Below are positions 1 through 6,290 of a stretch of 14,908 bases of DNA, one piece after another (the first letter of the stretch is position 1; each line of letters starts with the position of its first letter). Made by a program: the position numbers and the translations under genes. Where the stretch lies: the NCBI GenBank assembly GCA_000431075.1, contig HF986909.1, positions 1 through 14,908 of the forward strand, in the 5' to 3' direction. Origin of the DNA: Firmicutes bacterium CAG:555 (GTDB taxonomy: Bacteria > Bacillota > Clostridia > Oscillospirales > Oscillospiraceae). The notes below the pieces were generated by a model. That model searched no databases. It was not told the DNA's origin and was given only the letters and a program-made list of their open reading frames with translations.

Positions 1-60
1 TTGTTCTTACATTATCTAATTTTCAAGGTACAATTCTTTGCGTCCGGTTCAGCGGACAGC
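1..60 (-). other. Probable pre-16S (rrn operon) leader, running off the left edge
   Basis: Downstream of the leftward promoter the minus strand carries a short hairpin (GTCCG 53-57 with CGGAC 42-46), then a stretch at about 8-33 reading TGTACCTTGAAAATTAGATA. That resembles the conserved CTTTGAAAACT-type element found in Firmicute rRNA leaders and spacers next to boxA antitermination signals. No mature rRNA sequence is inside the window, so the 16S gene itself would lie beyond base 1. It could also be the leader of another highly expressed stable RNA. Confidence 0.5.
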
Positions 61-66
61 TTGATT

Positions 67-95
67 AATATATCATAGCCGAACCGCTTTGTCAA
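67..95 (-). promoter_or_regulatory. Strong leftward promoter, probably for an rRNA operon
   Basis: Read on the minus strand this is TTGACA (90-95), a 17-base spacer, then TATATT (67-72), a near-consensus vegetative promoter. Upstream, at about 98-120, lie two runs of six A on the minus strand about one helical turn apart, as in UP elements of rRNA promoters. It fires leftward out of the window and away from the germination operon. The rRNA assignment is inferred from promoter strength and from the leader that follows. Confidence 0.65.
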
Positions 96-273
96 GGCTT
101 TTTTCAAAACTTTTTTCGAGCTTCTTCAATTGTCCTGCTTCACCCGAAGCGCTTTGTTAGAATACCACCCAATTTGCCCTTTGTCAACAGTTTTTTTAGC
201 TATTTTGCGAATAATTTTGAACTATTTTTGTCCGGCACTAAATATTGTGTTCAGTTGTGGTTACAATTACTAT

Positions 274-1776
274 ATGTCTATTTTCAATTCAAAGCAAGCC
301 CCCGACGGTGCGCCCCACCCCGAGCAAAAGCCTCGGTTCAAGGGCTCGATCGGGCGTGAAACCATTATAAATATTTTTGATGACTGCTCGGACTTTCAGC
401 ACCGTGAGATACGGGCGGGGCTCGTTGCGGACAATACGCTGTTTGTCTGCTGGCTCGACGGTATCACCGACGGCGGCGATACAGCAAGGGATATCCTGCG
501 CCCGCTGACCGATCTCATCCGCTCGGGCAGTGACCCCACGCCGGAGCGGCTGATGCAGGGTGCGGTGTACAGTGCGCAGGCGAAATTGCGAGGCGACCTT
601 GACGATGTCATCGACGACATTTGCTCCGGCTGCGTGGCGGTGGTGTTTACCAATTGCGCCGTGACCTTTGAGGTCAAGAGCAAAAACCAGCGTGGCATCA
701 CCGAGCCGAAGATCGAACAATCGCTCAAGGGCGGCAAGGACTGCTTCGTTGAGATACTGCGCACAAACACGGCGCTCGTGCGGCGGCGCATATACAATCC
801 GGCGCTTAAGGCAAAGAGCCTGACGCTCGGCCGCAAGAGCCGGACAAAGGCGGTCATCATGTATGTTGACGGCGTGGCCGACCCTGCGATAATCGAGGAG
901 CTGGAGCGCAGGCTCGATGCCGTGGACATTGACGGTGCGCTCTCGAGCGGAGCCATCGAGGCGTACATCACCGACCGCCCACGCTCGCTGTTTCCGCAGC
1001 TATTGCACACCGAGCGCCCGGACCGCCTTGCCCAGCAGCTTCTGTCGGGCAGGGTCGGACTCATCGTGGACGGGCTGCCGATGGCATTCATGCTGCCGGT
1101 GACCTTCGCCGAGTTTATGCGTGTGCCGCAGGACGAGTCGCAGCACTGGCTGGTCGCAACAATGCTGAGCATCGTGCGCTGGCTTGCGGTGATGCTGACG
1201 CTGGCGCTTCCGGCGCTGTATGTGGCAGTGGCGATGTATCACCAGGAGATGATACCGACAAAATTACTCATGAGCATCGTTGCGTCCAAGCAGGATGTCC
1301 CGTTTTCGACGGCGCTTGAGGTCATCGGCATGCTGCTTGCGTTCGAGCTCTTGCAGGAGGCGGGGCTGCGGCTGCCGAACCCGATAAGCGAAACGGTCTC
1401 GATAATCGGGGCGCTCATCGTGGGGCAGTCGGCGGTCGAGGCGAAGGTCATTTCGCCCATTGCCGTCATCGTCGTTGCGACGGCGGGCATCGCCGGCTAC
1501 GCCCAGCCGAGTCAGGACATGAGCGCCGCACTTCGGGTGTGCCGCCTTGCGCTCGTAGTCGCAGCGATACTCGCCGGGCTGTTCGGCGTGGCGGCGGCGC
1601 TGTGCATTTTGATATGGTACCTGTGCACGATGGATTCCTACGGCGTGAACTACACGGCGCCGCTCTCCGGCGGCAGACCGAACAATTTAAGCCGCACATT
1701 TTTGCGAAAGCCGCTGCCGGAGCGCAAATTCCGTGAGCCGGAGCTTAACACGCCCGACAAAAGGAGGCAGAGATGA
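274..1776 (+). CDS. gerKA: Spore germination protein, GerA family (GerAA/GerKA subunit)
   Basis: A subunit of a nutrient germinant receptor in the inner membrane of the dormant spore; it is the main channel-forming and signalling subunit of the A-B-C complex. The 500-residue product has a soluble N-terminal half and a membrane C-terminal half. The conserved TERPD...LL.GRV.LIVDG.P segment is at about residues 245-275. Hydrophobic segments follow from about 295 to 465, with the family signature around RLPNPISETVSIIGALIVGQ and the adjoining AVEAKVISP. The reading frame is open upstream to a TTG at 130, but ATG 274 is preferred because the intervening residues are atypical of the family. No strong ribosome binding site is visible before it. 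It overlaps the next gene by ATGA. The paralogue symbol (gerA/gerK type) is uncertain. Confidence 0.9.
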   Translation: MSIFNSKQAPDGAPHPEQKPRFKGSIGRETIINIFDDCSDFQHREIRAGLVADNTLFVCWLDGITDGGDTARDILRPLTDLIRSGSDPTPERLMQGAVYSAQAKLRGDLDDVIDDICSGCVAVVFTNCAVTFEVKSKNQRGITEPKIEQSLKGGKDCFVEILRTNTALVRRRIYNPALKAKSLTLGRKSRTKAVIMYVDGVADPAIIEELERRLDAVDIDGALSSGAIEAYITDRPRSLFPQLLHTERPDRLAQQLLSGRVGLIVDGLPMAFMLPVTFAEFMRVPQDESQHWLVATMLSIVRWLAVMLTLALPALYVAVAMYHQEMIPTKLLMSIVASKQDVPFSTALEVIGMLLAFELLQEAGLRLPNPISETVSIIGALIVGQSAVEAKVISPIAVIVVATAGIAGYAQPSQDMSAALRVCRLALVVAAILAGLFGVAAALCILIWYLCTMDSYGVNYTAPLSGGRPNNLSRTFLRKPLPERKFREPELNTPDKRRQR

Positions 1777-2948
1777 AAATTTTCCGCATAGCCGCAGTTT
1801 TGGTGCTTGCGGCACTGCTCACCGGCTGCTCGGGCGGCTCGATATATTCAAACTACCGTGAGCTCGAGCAGCTCATGGTCATCCAGACCTTAGGCTTTGA
1901 CCGGACACCCGGCGGCGTGCGTCTGTCGGCATCGTCCGGCAGCGACAGCGCAGGCGGCGGAGGCGGCGGCGAAAGCGGCACCGAGCAGTCCGGCTCGGCA
2001 GGCGTTGCCCGCCTGGCCGCAGAAGCGCCGTCGTTTACGCTTGCCGAGGAGAAGATGCAGGACTACAGCGCACGGGAGGATCTTTTTTTTGCGCACACGG
2101 CGTACATCGCCATCGGCGGAGCTTCGGCGAAGGAATCGTTGAAGCCGTTTCTCGATTACATCGAGCGCTCGACAGATCTCAGGCTCGATATTCCGCTTTT
2201 CGTCGTCACAAACGGCACGGCATCTGAGCTGGTGCTCGGCGCCGGCGGCGAGACCTACGACGCAACAAGCGTTCTGCGCTCGCTCGAGCGCAACATCATC
2301 CTGCGCGGCGACGGGGTCATTTTCAGCGCCGCCGAGGTGGTGTCGTCGCTGGACGAAAACGGCTGCGCACTCATCACGGCGGTAAAATCGGTCAAAGCGG
2401 ACAAGGCGGTCAAGGAGGCGAAGGCAGCCGAGCTCACGGCGATACCCGACGGCTTTGCGGTCATCAAAAACGGCCGAGCCGTCGGCAGCGTGCCGGTCGA
2501 CTGCGCCAAGGGCGTGAATGTCCTGCAAAACAAAGTAGGTCCCAGCTCCGTGAAGCTCAGGGTCGGCAATGATACCGCCACCGTGCAGCTTGATAAATGC
2601 GCCTGCCGCATAACGCCCATGTTCGGCGGCGGAGTTTTGGTGGGGCTGGATGTGAAGATAACGCTCAGCGCCGCACTGTCCGAGACGACCGGCAGCGTGG
2701 GTGTGCAGGAGCTCAACCGTGCACTGGCGGACGAGGTCGAGCGCTGGGTCATGCAGGTGCTCGACATCTCACGCTCGCTTGAGTGCGACTTTTTGCAGCT
2801 CGGCAAAGTTCTCGAACGGAAGCAGCCGCAGCGCCTTCACGGTGCGAGCGCCGACCTGTCGGAGCGGCTGCGTGATATATATTATAATGTAGGCGTCGAG
2901 GCGGAGGTTGACCGCAGCTTCGATGTCGGCTTGGGGAGCTCGGAATGA
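1773..2948 (+). CDS. gerKC: Germinant receptor lipoprotein, Ger(x)C family
   Basis: The lipid-anchored C subunit of the germinant receptor, expected on the outer face of the spore inner membrane. It opens with a lipoprotein signal peptide (MKIFR, hydrophobic core, lipobox LTGC) with the acylated cysteine at residue 19. The segment YSNYRELEQLMVIQTLGFDR (25-44) is typical of the family start. DYSAREDLFFAHTAYIAIG (97-115) matches the conserved region in which the protein is normally recognised. Residues about 52-78 are a Gly/Ser-rich low-complexity stretch with six consecutive glycines. The length of 391 residues is normal for the family. A strong site, AAGGAGG at 1761-1767, precedes the ATG. 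The start overlaps the stop of the A-subunit gene, and its own stop overlaps the B-subunit start, so the three are translationally coupled. Confidence 0.88.
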   Translation: MKIFRIAAVLVLAALLTGCSGGSIYSNYRELEQLMVIQTLGFDRTPGGVRLSASSGSDSAGGGGGGESGTEQSGSAGVARLAAEAPSFTLAEEKMQDYSAREDLFFAHTAYIAIGGASAKESLKPFLDYIERSTDLRLDIPLFVVTNGTASELVLGAGGETYDATSVLRSLERNIILRGDGVIFSAAEVVSSLDENGCALITAVKSVKADKAVKEAKAAELTAIPDGFAVIKNGRAVGSVPVDCAKGVNVLQNKVGPSSVKLRVGNDTATVQLDKCACRITPMFGGGVLVGLDVKITLSAALSETTGSVGVQELNRALADEVERWVMQVLDISRSLECDFLQLGKVLERKQPQRLHGASADLSERLRDIYYNVGVEAEVDRSFDVGLGSSE

Positions 2949-4066
2949 AACCAGACTTTGACCGGCGGCAGCTCATGGCGCTTATCTTCGTGTCATCGCT
3001 CGCGCCCGCCGTCCGGCTGATACCGAAATTCAATACGCAGACCGCAGGCAGCGCAAGCTGGGTCGCGCCCATTGTCGCACTGCCGTTTCTCGTTTTGTAT
3101 GTGTGGTTTTTGTCGGCGTTTTTGGCCGAACGGCACAGCGGTGAGGGCCTCGGTGAGATGATTATGCGCACCAACGGCAGAGCCCTCGGCTCGGTGGTGC
3201 TCGGCGGTACGGCGGCGTTTTTAATTTTCTGCTGCGGCTTTATCCTGCGTTCGGGGGCGGAGCGTTTCATCTGCACCATTTACCCGGCAGGCAATGCGTG
3301 GCCGTTCGTCATCGTCATGCTCGCCCTCGGCCTGACCGCCGCACTCGGCCCACGCAGGGCGCTGCTGCGCTCGGCACGCATATTCTCGCCGACGCTCGTG
3401 GTCGTGCTTGTGCTGGTGCTCCTTTTTGCGCTGACGAATATTGATTTTAACCTCATTTTGCCGCTGTCAAAGGGTGAGCCGGACAAGCTCGGGCTCGCCG
3501 CCATCCCGATGTTTGAGATATACGCCGGAATTTTCGTGTACTCGGCATTTTTCGAGCGGTCTCGGGAGCTTTGTCGCCGTCGTGCCAAGGCGTACTCGCT
3601 GTGGCTCGTGCCGGTGTGTCTGCTGTTTGCGCTGATATGCGCCGCCGCCATCGGCAACTACGGCTCGGAGCTGATCTCACGCTTTAACTACCCGTTTTTT
3701 GCGATGATACAGAATATTACGGTGTTCAAGACCATCGAGCGCATCGAAGCGCTGGTCGTCGCCCTCTGGGTGCTGCCGGATTTCATTATCTTTGCAATGA
3801 TGCTCATCGTTGCATCCCACTGCCTGCGCCTTGTTTTCGGCTATGTGCCGGATACCGGTGACACCGTCATGCACGATATGTCGAACGGCCGATTTCTGAT
3901 ACCGACCTCGGCAGCGCTGATGCTGGTTGTCGCCGTCCTCCTCGACATGGACTCGGATAATTTAAGCTTCTATTCGCATCTCGTCGTCCCCGCCGCCAAC
4001 CTCGCCATCTCCTGCGTGCTGATACCGGCAAGCTATGTTATAGGAAAATTACGCACCAGGGAGTAA
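2945..4066 (+). CDS. gerKB: Germinant receptor permease subunit, GerAB/GerKB family (APC superfamily)
   Basis: The B subunit of the germinant receptor, a polytopic protein related to amino acid permeases and thought to bind the germinant. The 373-residue product has about ten hydrophobic segments spread over the whole length, beginning with LMALIFVSSLAPAVRLIP and ending with the last pass near residues 350-368, before a short basic tail. The sequence WVAPIVALPFLVLYVWFL near residue 40 is typical of the second membrane segment. The length is normal for the family. It overlaps the C-subunit gene by ATGA and is followed after seven bases by a hairpin terminator, so it is the last gene of a complete A-C-B operon. 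The germinant cannot be deduced from sequence. Confidence 0.88.
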   Translation: MKPDFDRRQLMALIFVSSLAPAVRLIPKFNTQTAGSASWVAPIVALPFLVLYVWFLSAFLAERHSGEGLGEMIMRTNGRALGSVVLGGTAAFLIFCCGFILRSGAERFICTIYPAGNAWPFVIVMLALGLTAALGPRRALLRSARIFSPTLVVVLVLVLLFALTNIDFNLILPLSKGEPDKLGLAAIPMFEIYAGIFVYSAFFERSRELCRRRAKAYSLWLVPVCLLFALICAAAIGNYGSELISRFNYPFFAMIQNITVFKTIERIEALVVALWVLPDFIIFAMMLIVASHCLRLVFGYVPDTGDTVMHDMSNGRFLIPTSAALMLVVAVLLDMDSDNLSFYSHLVVPAANLAISCVLIPASYVIGKLRTRE

Positions 4067-4072
4067 AACAGT

Positions 4073-4105
4073 AAAAAAGCTTGACTGATTAGGTCAAGCT
4101 TTTTT
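4073..4105 (+). terminator. Intrinsic terminator of the germination operon
   Basis: A perfect 13-bp stem (4073-4085 with 4093-4105) with a 7-base loop ends in six T. It begins seven bases after the stop of the permease gene. It is symmetrical (A-run before, T-run after), so it could also stop leftward transcription from the island to its right. Confidence 0.9.
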
Positions 4106-4121
4106 GGTGCAAATAGGGCAA

Positions 4122-4149
4122 AAGACGCTATGCAAATACACAGCGTCTT
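4122..4149 (-). terminator. Small hairpin downstream of the DUF3800 operon
   Basis: AAGACGCT (4122-4129) and AGCGTCTT (4142-4149) form a perfect 8-bp stem with a 12-base loop. On the minus strand it is followed by only a short T-run, so terminator activity is plausible but weak. It lies about 105 bases past the stop of the leftward gene at 4256. Confidence 0.4.
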
Positions 4150-4200
4150 CAGAAACTCCTTCTACACTTGGCAGATGAGCTATTATTAGTATATGCGAGA

Positions 4201-4228
4201 TTTAAAAACTTTGCAATAAGTTTTTAAA
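4201..4228 (-). terminator. AT-rich hairpin after the small BECR-like gene
   Basis: TTTAAAAACTT (4201-4211) pairs with AAGTTTTTAAA (4218-4228) around a 6-base loop, giving 11 base pairs of which only two are G-C. It lies 28 bases beyond the leftward stop codon at 4256. On the minus strand the distal arm ends in a T-run, so it may act as a weak terminator. The rest of 4107-4255 shows no gene. Confidence 0.4.
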
Positions 4229-4255
4229 AATTTTTCTGTTAACTTATGATAACTC

Positions 4256-4762
4256 TCATTTGTACATTTGATAGTGTCTCAGTTTTTTCTCCAATGCATG
4301 ATCATGTTCCAAATAAAACGCCGTTACCAGCAAGCAATAAGTTTCTCTGCGCTCTACGACAACCATATATCTTTCTTCTTCGAGCAATATGTGCATACGG
4401 GAATACTTTCTGTAGGGCTCGGACCACACCTTTATTCCTTCACATTCAAGGCACAGCTCCGGGTCACAATCGTAATTTTCTATAAATGCCCTTACCCATC
4501 TTATTCTTTCACACCGCCTTAAATCCGGCAGTCGTTCTCCGTCTTTTTTGTAGTCCTGGCAAGTAACATGAAAAAATGCTTCTTCCTTGCCAAATTCTAT
4601 CGGGTGTCTTCTTATTACGACCCTTTTCCCCTCAAGCTCGGGACGGCTATCAATAAAATCACTTTTAAATATGCTGTACAATGCCTCTTGATACGCTTCC
4701 CACGAATTATTATAGTCTTCAAAGCGCTCCAAATCAGGAATCCAGCATCCTTCTCCGGTCAT
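4256..4762 (-). CDS. Small protein with a RelE/BECR-like C-terminal pattern, partner of DUF3800
   Basis: A 168-residue soluble, charged protein of unknown function. The start is ATG 4762 rather than the in-frame ATG at 4783, because it is preceded by GAGGG at a good distance and overlaps the stop of the DUF3800 gene by ATGA. The N-terminal part includes WIPDLERFEDYNNSWEAY. The middle has EAFFHVT (61-67) and LPDLRRCERIRW (78-89). The C-terminal part has a Trp (113), an Arg (122) before a strand, YMVVVERR (132-139), then LLVTAFYLE (144-152) and a basic end. This strand order with W, R, YxVVL-like and TAY-like elements resembles the RelE/barnase/EndoU (BECR) nuclease fold. That resemblance is from pattern recognition only. 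Tight coupling to DUF3800 suggests one functional unit. Confidence 0.75.
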   Translation of the reverse strand: MTGEGCWIPDLERFEDYNNSWEAYQEALYSIFKSDFIDSRPELEGKRVVIRRHPIEFGKEEAFFHVTCQDYKKDGERLPDLRRCERIRWVRAFIENYDCDPELCLECEGIKVWSEPYRKYSRMHILLEEERYMVVVERRETYCLLVTAFYLEHDHALEKKLRHYQMYK

Positions 4763-5472
4763 ATTGTTTCCCTCGCATCCCACGCTAAAAGATTCATCTT
4801 TTCCTCTCTCAGCAATGTTGTTTTGTTCAGCGTATAGCCTGAGCGATTCTTTATCAGTTCTATAATTTCCTGTTTTGCCGAGCTCTTTTGGAAATCTGCC
4901 GGAAATTCTCTATTTGCATACCCAATTGCACCAATAAGCAGGTCTACCAGCTGCATGATCTCAACCTCATTGGATCTAATCGGCTGAATACATTTAATTA
5001 TCCGGCGAGAAAAATCGTACATTGAATTTGAACACACTTCTTTAAGCCGCTGCGCTCTTTTGTGTGAATTTGTATCCTTAATATCGATGTAGACCTCGTA
5101 GTTTTGGTCGGGTGAGAATATGACCTTTAGCATATCAAAATATATTTTATAGTACCATGTGTCGTGAGTTTGATTATAAGCGGCGTGGTTAAGCTTCGAT
5201 TTATCTCTAACTATTACCGCTCTGAAACACAGGCTGTCATCATCGAAAAAATAGTTTATCAAGTCTTTGTACAAATCAATTTTCGCAGGGCTGACTTTTG
5301 TCCATTTGACTTCCATTTTTTCTGATACATTGTTCCGTGCTTTAATATCCCTTATGCGTCGGTTAATTTTTCTGACCTCGCTTTGCGGACACCAAATTGC
5401 ACCGATAACCATATCATTGATGCCGTCATTTTCTAGGTGACATGATTCATCGCAATAAACATTGTATATCAT
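4759..5472 (-). CDS. DUF3800 domain protein
   Basis: A 237-residue protein recognised as DUF3800 by its opening YCDES (6-10), KW at 56-57, the central YEVYIDIKDT (125-134) and QLVDLLIGAI (174-183). The spaced acidic residues D8, D130, E171 and D177 on predicted strands and helix resemble an RNase H-like active site. Catalysis is inferred, since DUF3800 proteins have no well established activity that I can cite. There is no signal peptide or membrane segment. A G-rich ribosome binding site (GGGGGGGAAG on the minus strand) precedes ATG 5472, and a good promoter lies about 80 bases upstream. It is translationally coupled to the small BECR-like gene downstream. Both genes are visibly poorer in GC than their neighbours, which suggests recent acquisition. 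Confidence 0.85.
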   Translation of the reverse strand: MIYNVYCDESCHLENDGINDMVIGAIWCPQSEVRKINRRIRDIKARNNVSEKMEVKWTKVSPAKIDLYKDLINYFFDDDSLCFRAVIVRDKSKLNHAAYNQTHDTWYYKIYFDMLKVIFSPDQNYEVYIDIKDTNSHKRAQRLKEVCSNSMYDFSRRIIKCIQPIRSNEVEIMQLVDLLIGAIGYANREFPADFQKSSAKQEIIELIKNRSGYTLNKTTLLREEKMNLLAWDARETI

Positions 5473-5551
5473 TTTGCTTCCCCCCCATACCGAACATCCT
5501 TATTACAAAAGCTAATCAAGTTTGCTTGGTCTGTAAAACTTTGTATTTCTT

Positions 5552-5580
5552 ATTTTAGCAGATATCTTTTTCTTTTGCAA
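5552..5580 (-). promoter_or_regulatory. Promoter of the DUF3800 operon
   Basis: The minus strand reads TTGCAA (5575-5580), a 17-base spacer, then TAAAAT (5552-5557). Both hexamers are close to vegetative consensus. Transcription would start about 70-75 bases before the DUF3800 start codon. No operator-like repeat is visible around it, so expression may be constitutive. Confidence 0.65.
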
Positions 5581-5608
5581 GGCTACTTTAATGTGTGCCT
5601 TTGTAGCA

Positions 5609-5639
5609 AAAATGAGCAGTCGTTTTGACTGCTCATTTT
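5609..5639 (-). terminator. Terminator of the XRE regulator pair
   Basis: A perfect 13-bp stem (5609-5621 with 5627-5639) with a 5-base loop ends on the minus strand in TTTTT. The stop codon of the second XRE gene lies inside the stem. It separates the regulator operon from the DUF3800 promoter just downstream. Confidence 0.85.
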
Positions 5640-5875
5640 ATTTCCTGCTCCAATTCGTCAAACATAGGCGCTGCGAAAAACTCACCGAGGGTCATGTCCA
5701 GACCGTCGCAGAGCTTTTTGACGGTCGAGACGAAAATTTCACGCCTGCTCGGGTCGAGCAGACTGTACACGGTAGACGGTGTCACGCCCGAAATGTTCGC
5801 AAGCGAGTTTGGGGTAATGCCCCTTTGCTCGCACAGCCCCTTGATGCGCTGCGCAACTGCGTCCTTGACTGACAT
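5633..5875 (-). CDS. XRE-family HTH regulator, second of a tandem pair
   Basis: An 80-residue single-domain helix-turn-helix protein of the Cro/C1 (XRE) type. Helices 2-3 cover about residues 20-42 (NSLANISGVTPSTVYSLL), and TVKKLCDGLDMTLGEFF closes the domain. There is no extra sensor domain. The start is ATG 5875, preceded by GGGGGTG at a suitable distance; a TTG further upstream (5893) would overlap the previous gene and is less likely. It aligns without gaps to the preceding regulator from residue 10 onward (RI..LC..RGI..N.LA..S.V..ST), so the two arose by duplication. It is probably co-transcribed with that gene. A DNA-binding role is secure from the fold; the target is inferred to be the palindromes at 6163-6276. 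Confidence 0.85.
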   Translation of the reverse strand: MSVKDAVAQRIKGLCEQRGITPNSLANISGVTPSTVYSLLDPSRREIFVSTVKKLCDGLDMTLGEFFAAPMFDELEQEIK

Positions 5876-5889
5876 ATTATCACCCCCGT

Positions 5890-6141
5890 TCAATCATCCG
5901 TGTCGTCGTCGAACGAGTAGTCGTTGAGCTCGTCAAAATCGAGAAACTCCGCTAGGGTCATGTTGAAAGCCAGCGCCAGCTTGTGCAGCGTCTTGACCCG
6001 TGGATTTTTGGTCAGCCCACGCACGATATTGTCGAGCGTTGACTGCTTGACATCGCTCATCACGGCGAGCCGATTAATCGCTATGCCCCGTTCGGCGCAC
6101 AGGGTGCGGATGCGTCTGATATAGATCTCGGAGTAGTCCAT
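5890..6141 (-). CDS. XRE-family HTH regulator, first of a tandem pair
   Basis: An 83-residue Cro/C1-type DNA-binding protein. The HTH core is at about residues 20-42 (INRLAVMSDVKQSTLDNIV), followed by TLHKLALAFNMTLAEFLDF. It ends in a strongly acidic tail (FDDDTDD). ATG 6141 is preceded by GAGG eight bases upstream. It is a paralogue of the regulator that follows 14 bases later. It reads divergently from the 52-residue gene at 6291, with three 18-bp palindromes in between. The simplest model is autoregulation and repression of the divergent gene. Confidence 0.87.
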   Translation of the reverse strand: MDYSEIYIRRIRTLCAERGIAINRLAVMSDVKQSTLDNIVRGLTKNPRVKTLHKLALAFNMTLAEFLDFDELNDYSFDDDTDD

Positions 6142-6154
6142 TGCAGTACCTCGC

Positions 6155-6194
6155 TGATATCATTACCCGTTTGTGGGTTAAGCTAATGATATCA
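6155..6194. repeat. 11-bp inverted repeat enclosing the first operator
   Basis: TGATATCATTA (6155-6165) and TAATGATATCA (6184-6194) are exact inverted copies 18 bases apart. Each arm contains the palindrome TGATATCA. The spacer holds most of the palindrome at 6163-6180. It sits directly upstream of the first XRE gene and could be a second protein-binding site or a cruciform or leader hairpin. Confidence 0.6.
6163..6180. promoter_or_regulatory. Operator-like palindrome 1
   Basis: TTACCCGTTTGTGGGTTA is an imperfect copy of the 18-bp palindrome found intact at 6259. It lies about 20 bases upstream of the first XRE start codon, where it could control the regulator pair. Confidence 0.65.
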
Positions 6195-6210
6195 ACGGCA
6201 GCGGGCGAAA

Positions 6211-6228
6211 TTACCCGAATACGGGTTG
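6211..6228. promoter_or_regulatory. Operator-like palindrome 2
   Basis: TTACCCGAATACGGGTTG has a perfect ACCCG/CGGGT core. It starts exactly 48 bases after palindrome 1 and overlaps the -35 hexamer of the rightward promoter at 6226. Confidence 0.7.
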
Positions 6229-6254
6229 ACTGCACAGGAATTTTAAATTAGAAT
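6226..6254 (+). promoter_or_regulatory. Promoter of the 52-residue protein gene
   Basis: TTGACT (6226-6231), a 17-base spacer and TAGAAT (6249-6254) form a good vegetative promoter. Its -35 element overlaps palindrome 2, and its expected start site (about 6261) falls in palindrome 3, the classic layout of a repressible promoter. Confidence 0.75.
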
Positions 6255-6258
6255 TATC

Positions 6259-6276
6259 TTACCCGTTTGCGGGTAA
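6259..6276. promoter_or_regulatory. Operator-like palindrome 3 (perfect copy)
   Basis: TTACCCGTTTGCGGGTAA is a perfect 7-bp inverted repeat around a 4-base centre. It starts exactly 48 bases after palindrome 2 and covers the predicted transcription start, immediately before the ribosome binding site of the gene at 6291. Confidence 0.75.
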
Positions 6277-6290
6277 AAAGGAGGAATATT

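Noticed and set aside
130..273. Upstream extension of the GerA protein to a TTG at 130
   Set aside because: The extra 48 residues are Cys/Phe-rich, AT-rich in DNA and unlike the charged start of the family; ATG 274 is the first sensible start.
190..273. Sigma-G promoter for the germinant receptor operon
   Set aside because: GAATA occurs at 209-213, but no acceptable -10 lies at the right distance.
396..1172. 258-codon minus-strand frame opposite the GerA gene
   Set aside because: A Ser-rich antisense shadow of a conserved gene with no ribosome binding site.
5876..5893. TTG start at 5893 for the second XRE gene
   Set aside because: It would overlap the preceding gene and lacks a ribosome binding site; ATG 5875 has GGGGGTG upstream.
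6163..6276. CRISPR-like array (18-bp repeats with 30-bp spacers)
   Set aside because: Only three short, individually palindromic copies, with promoter elements in the spacers; it fits operators, not CRISPR.
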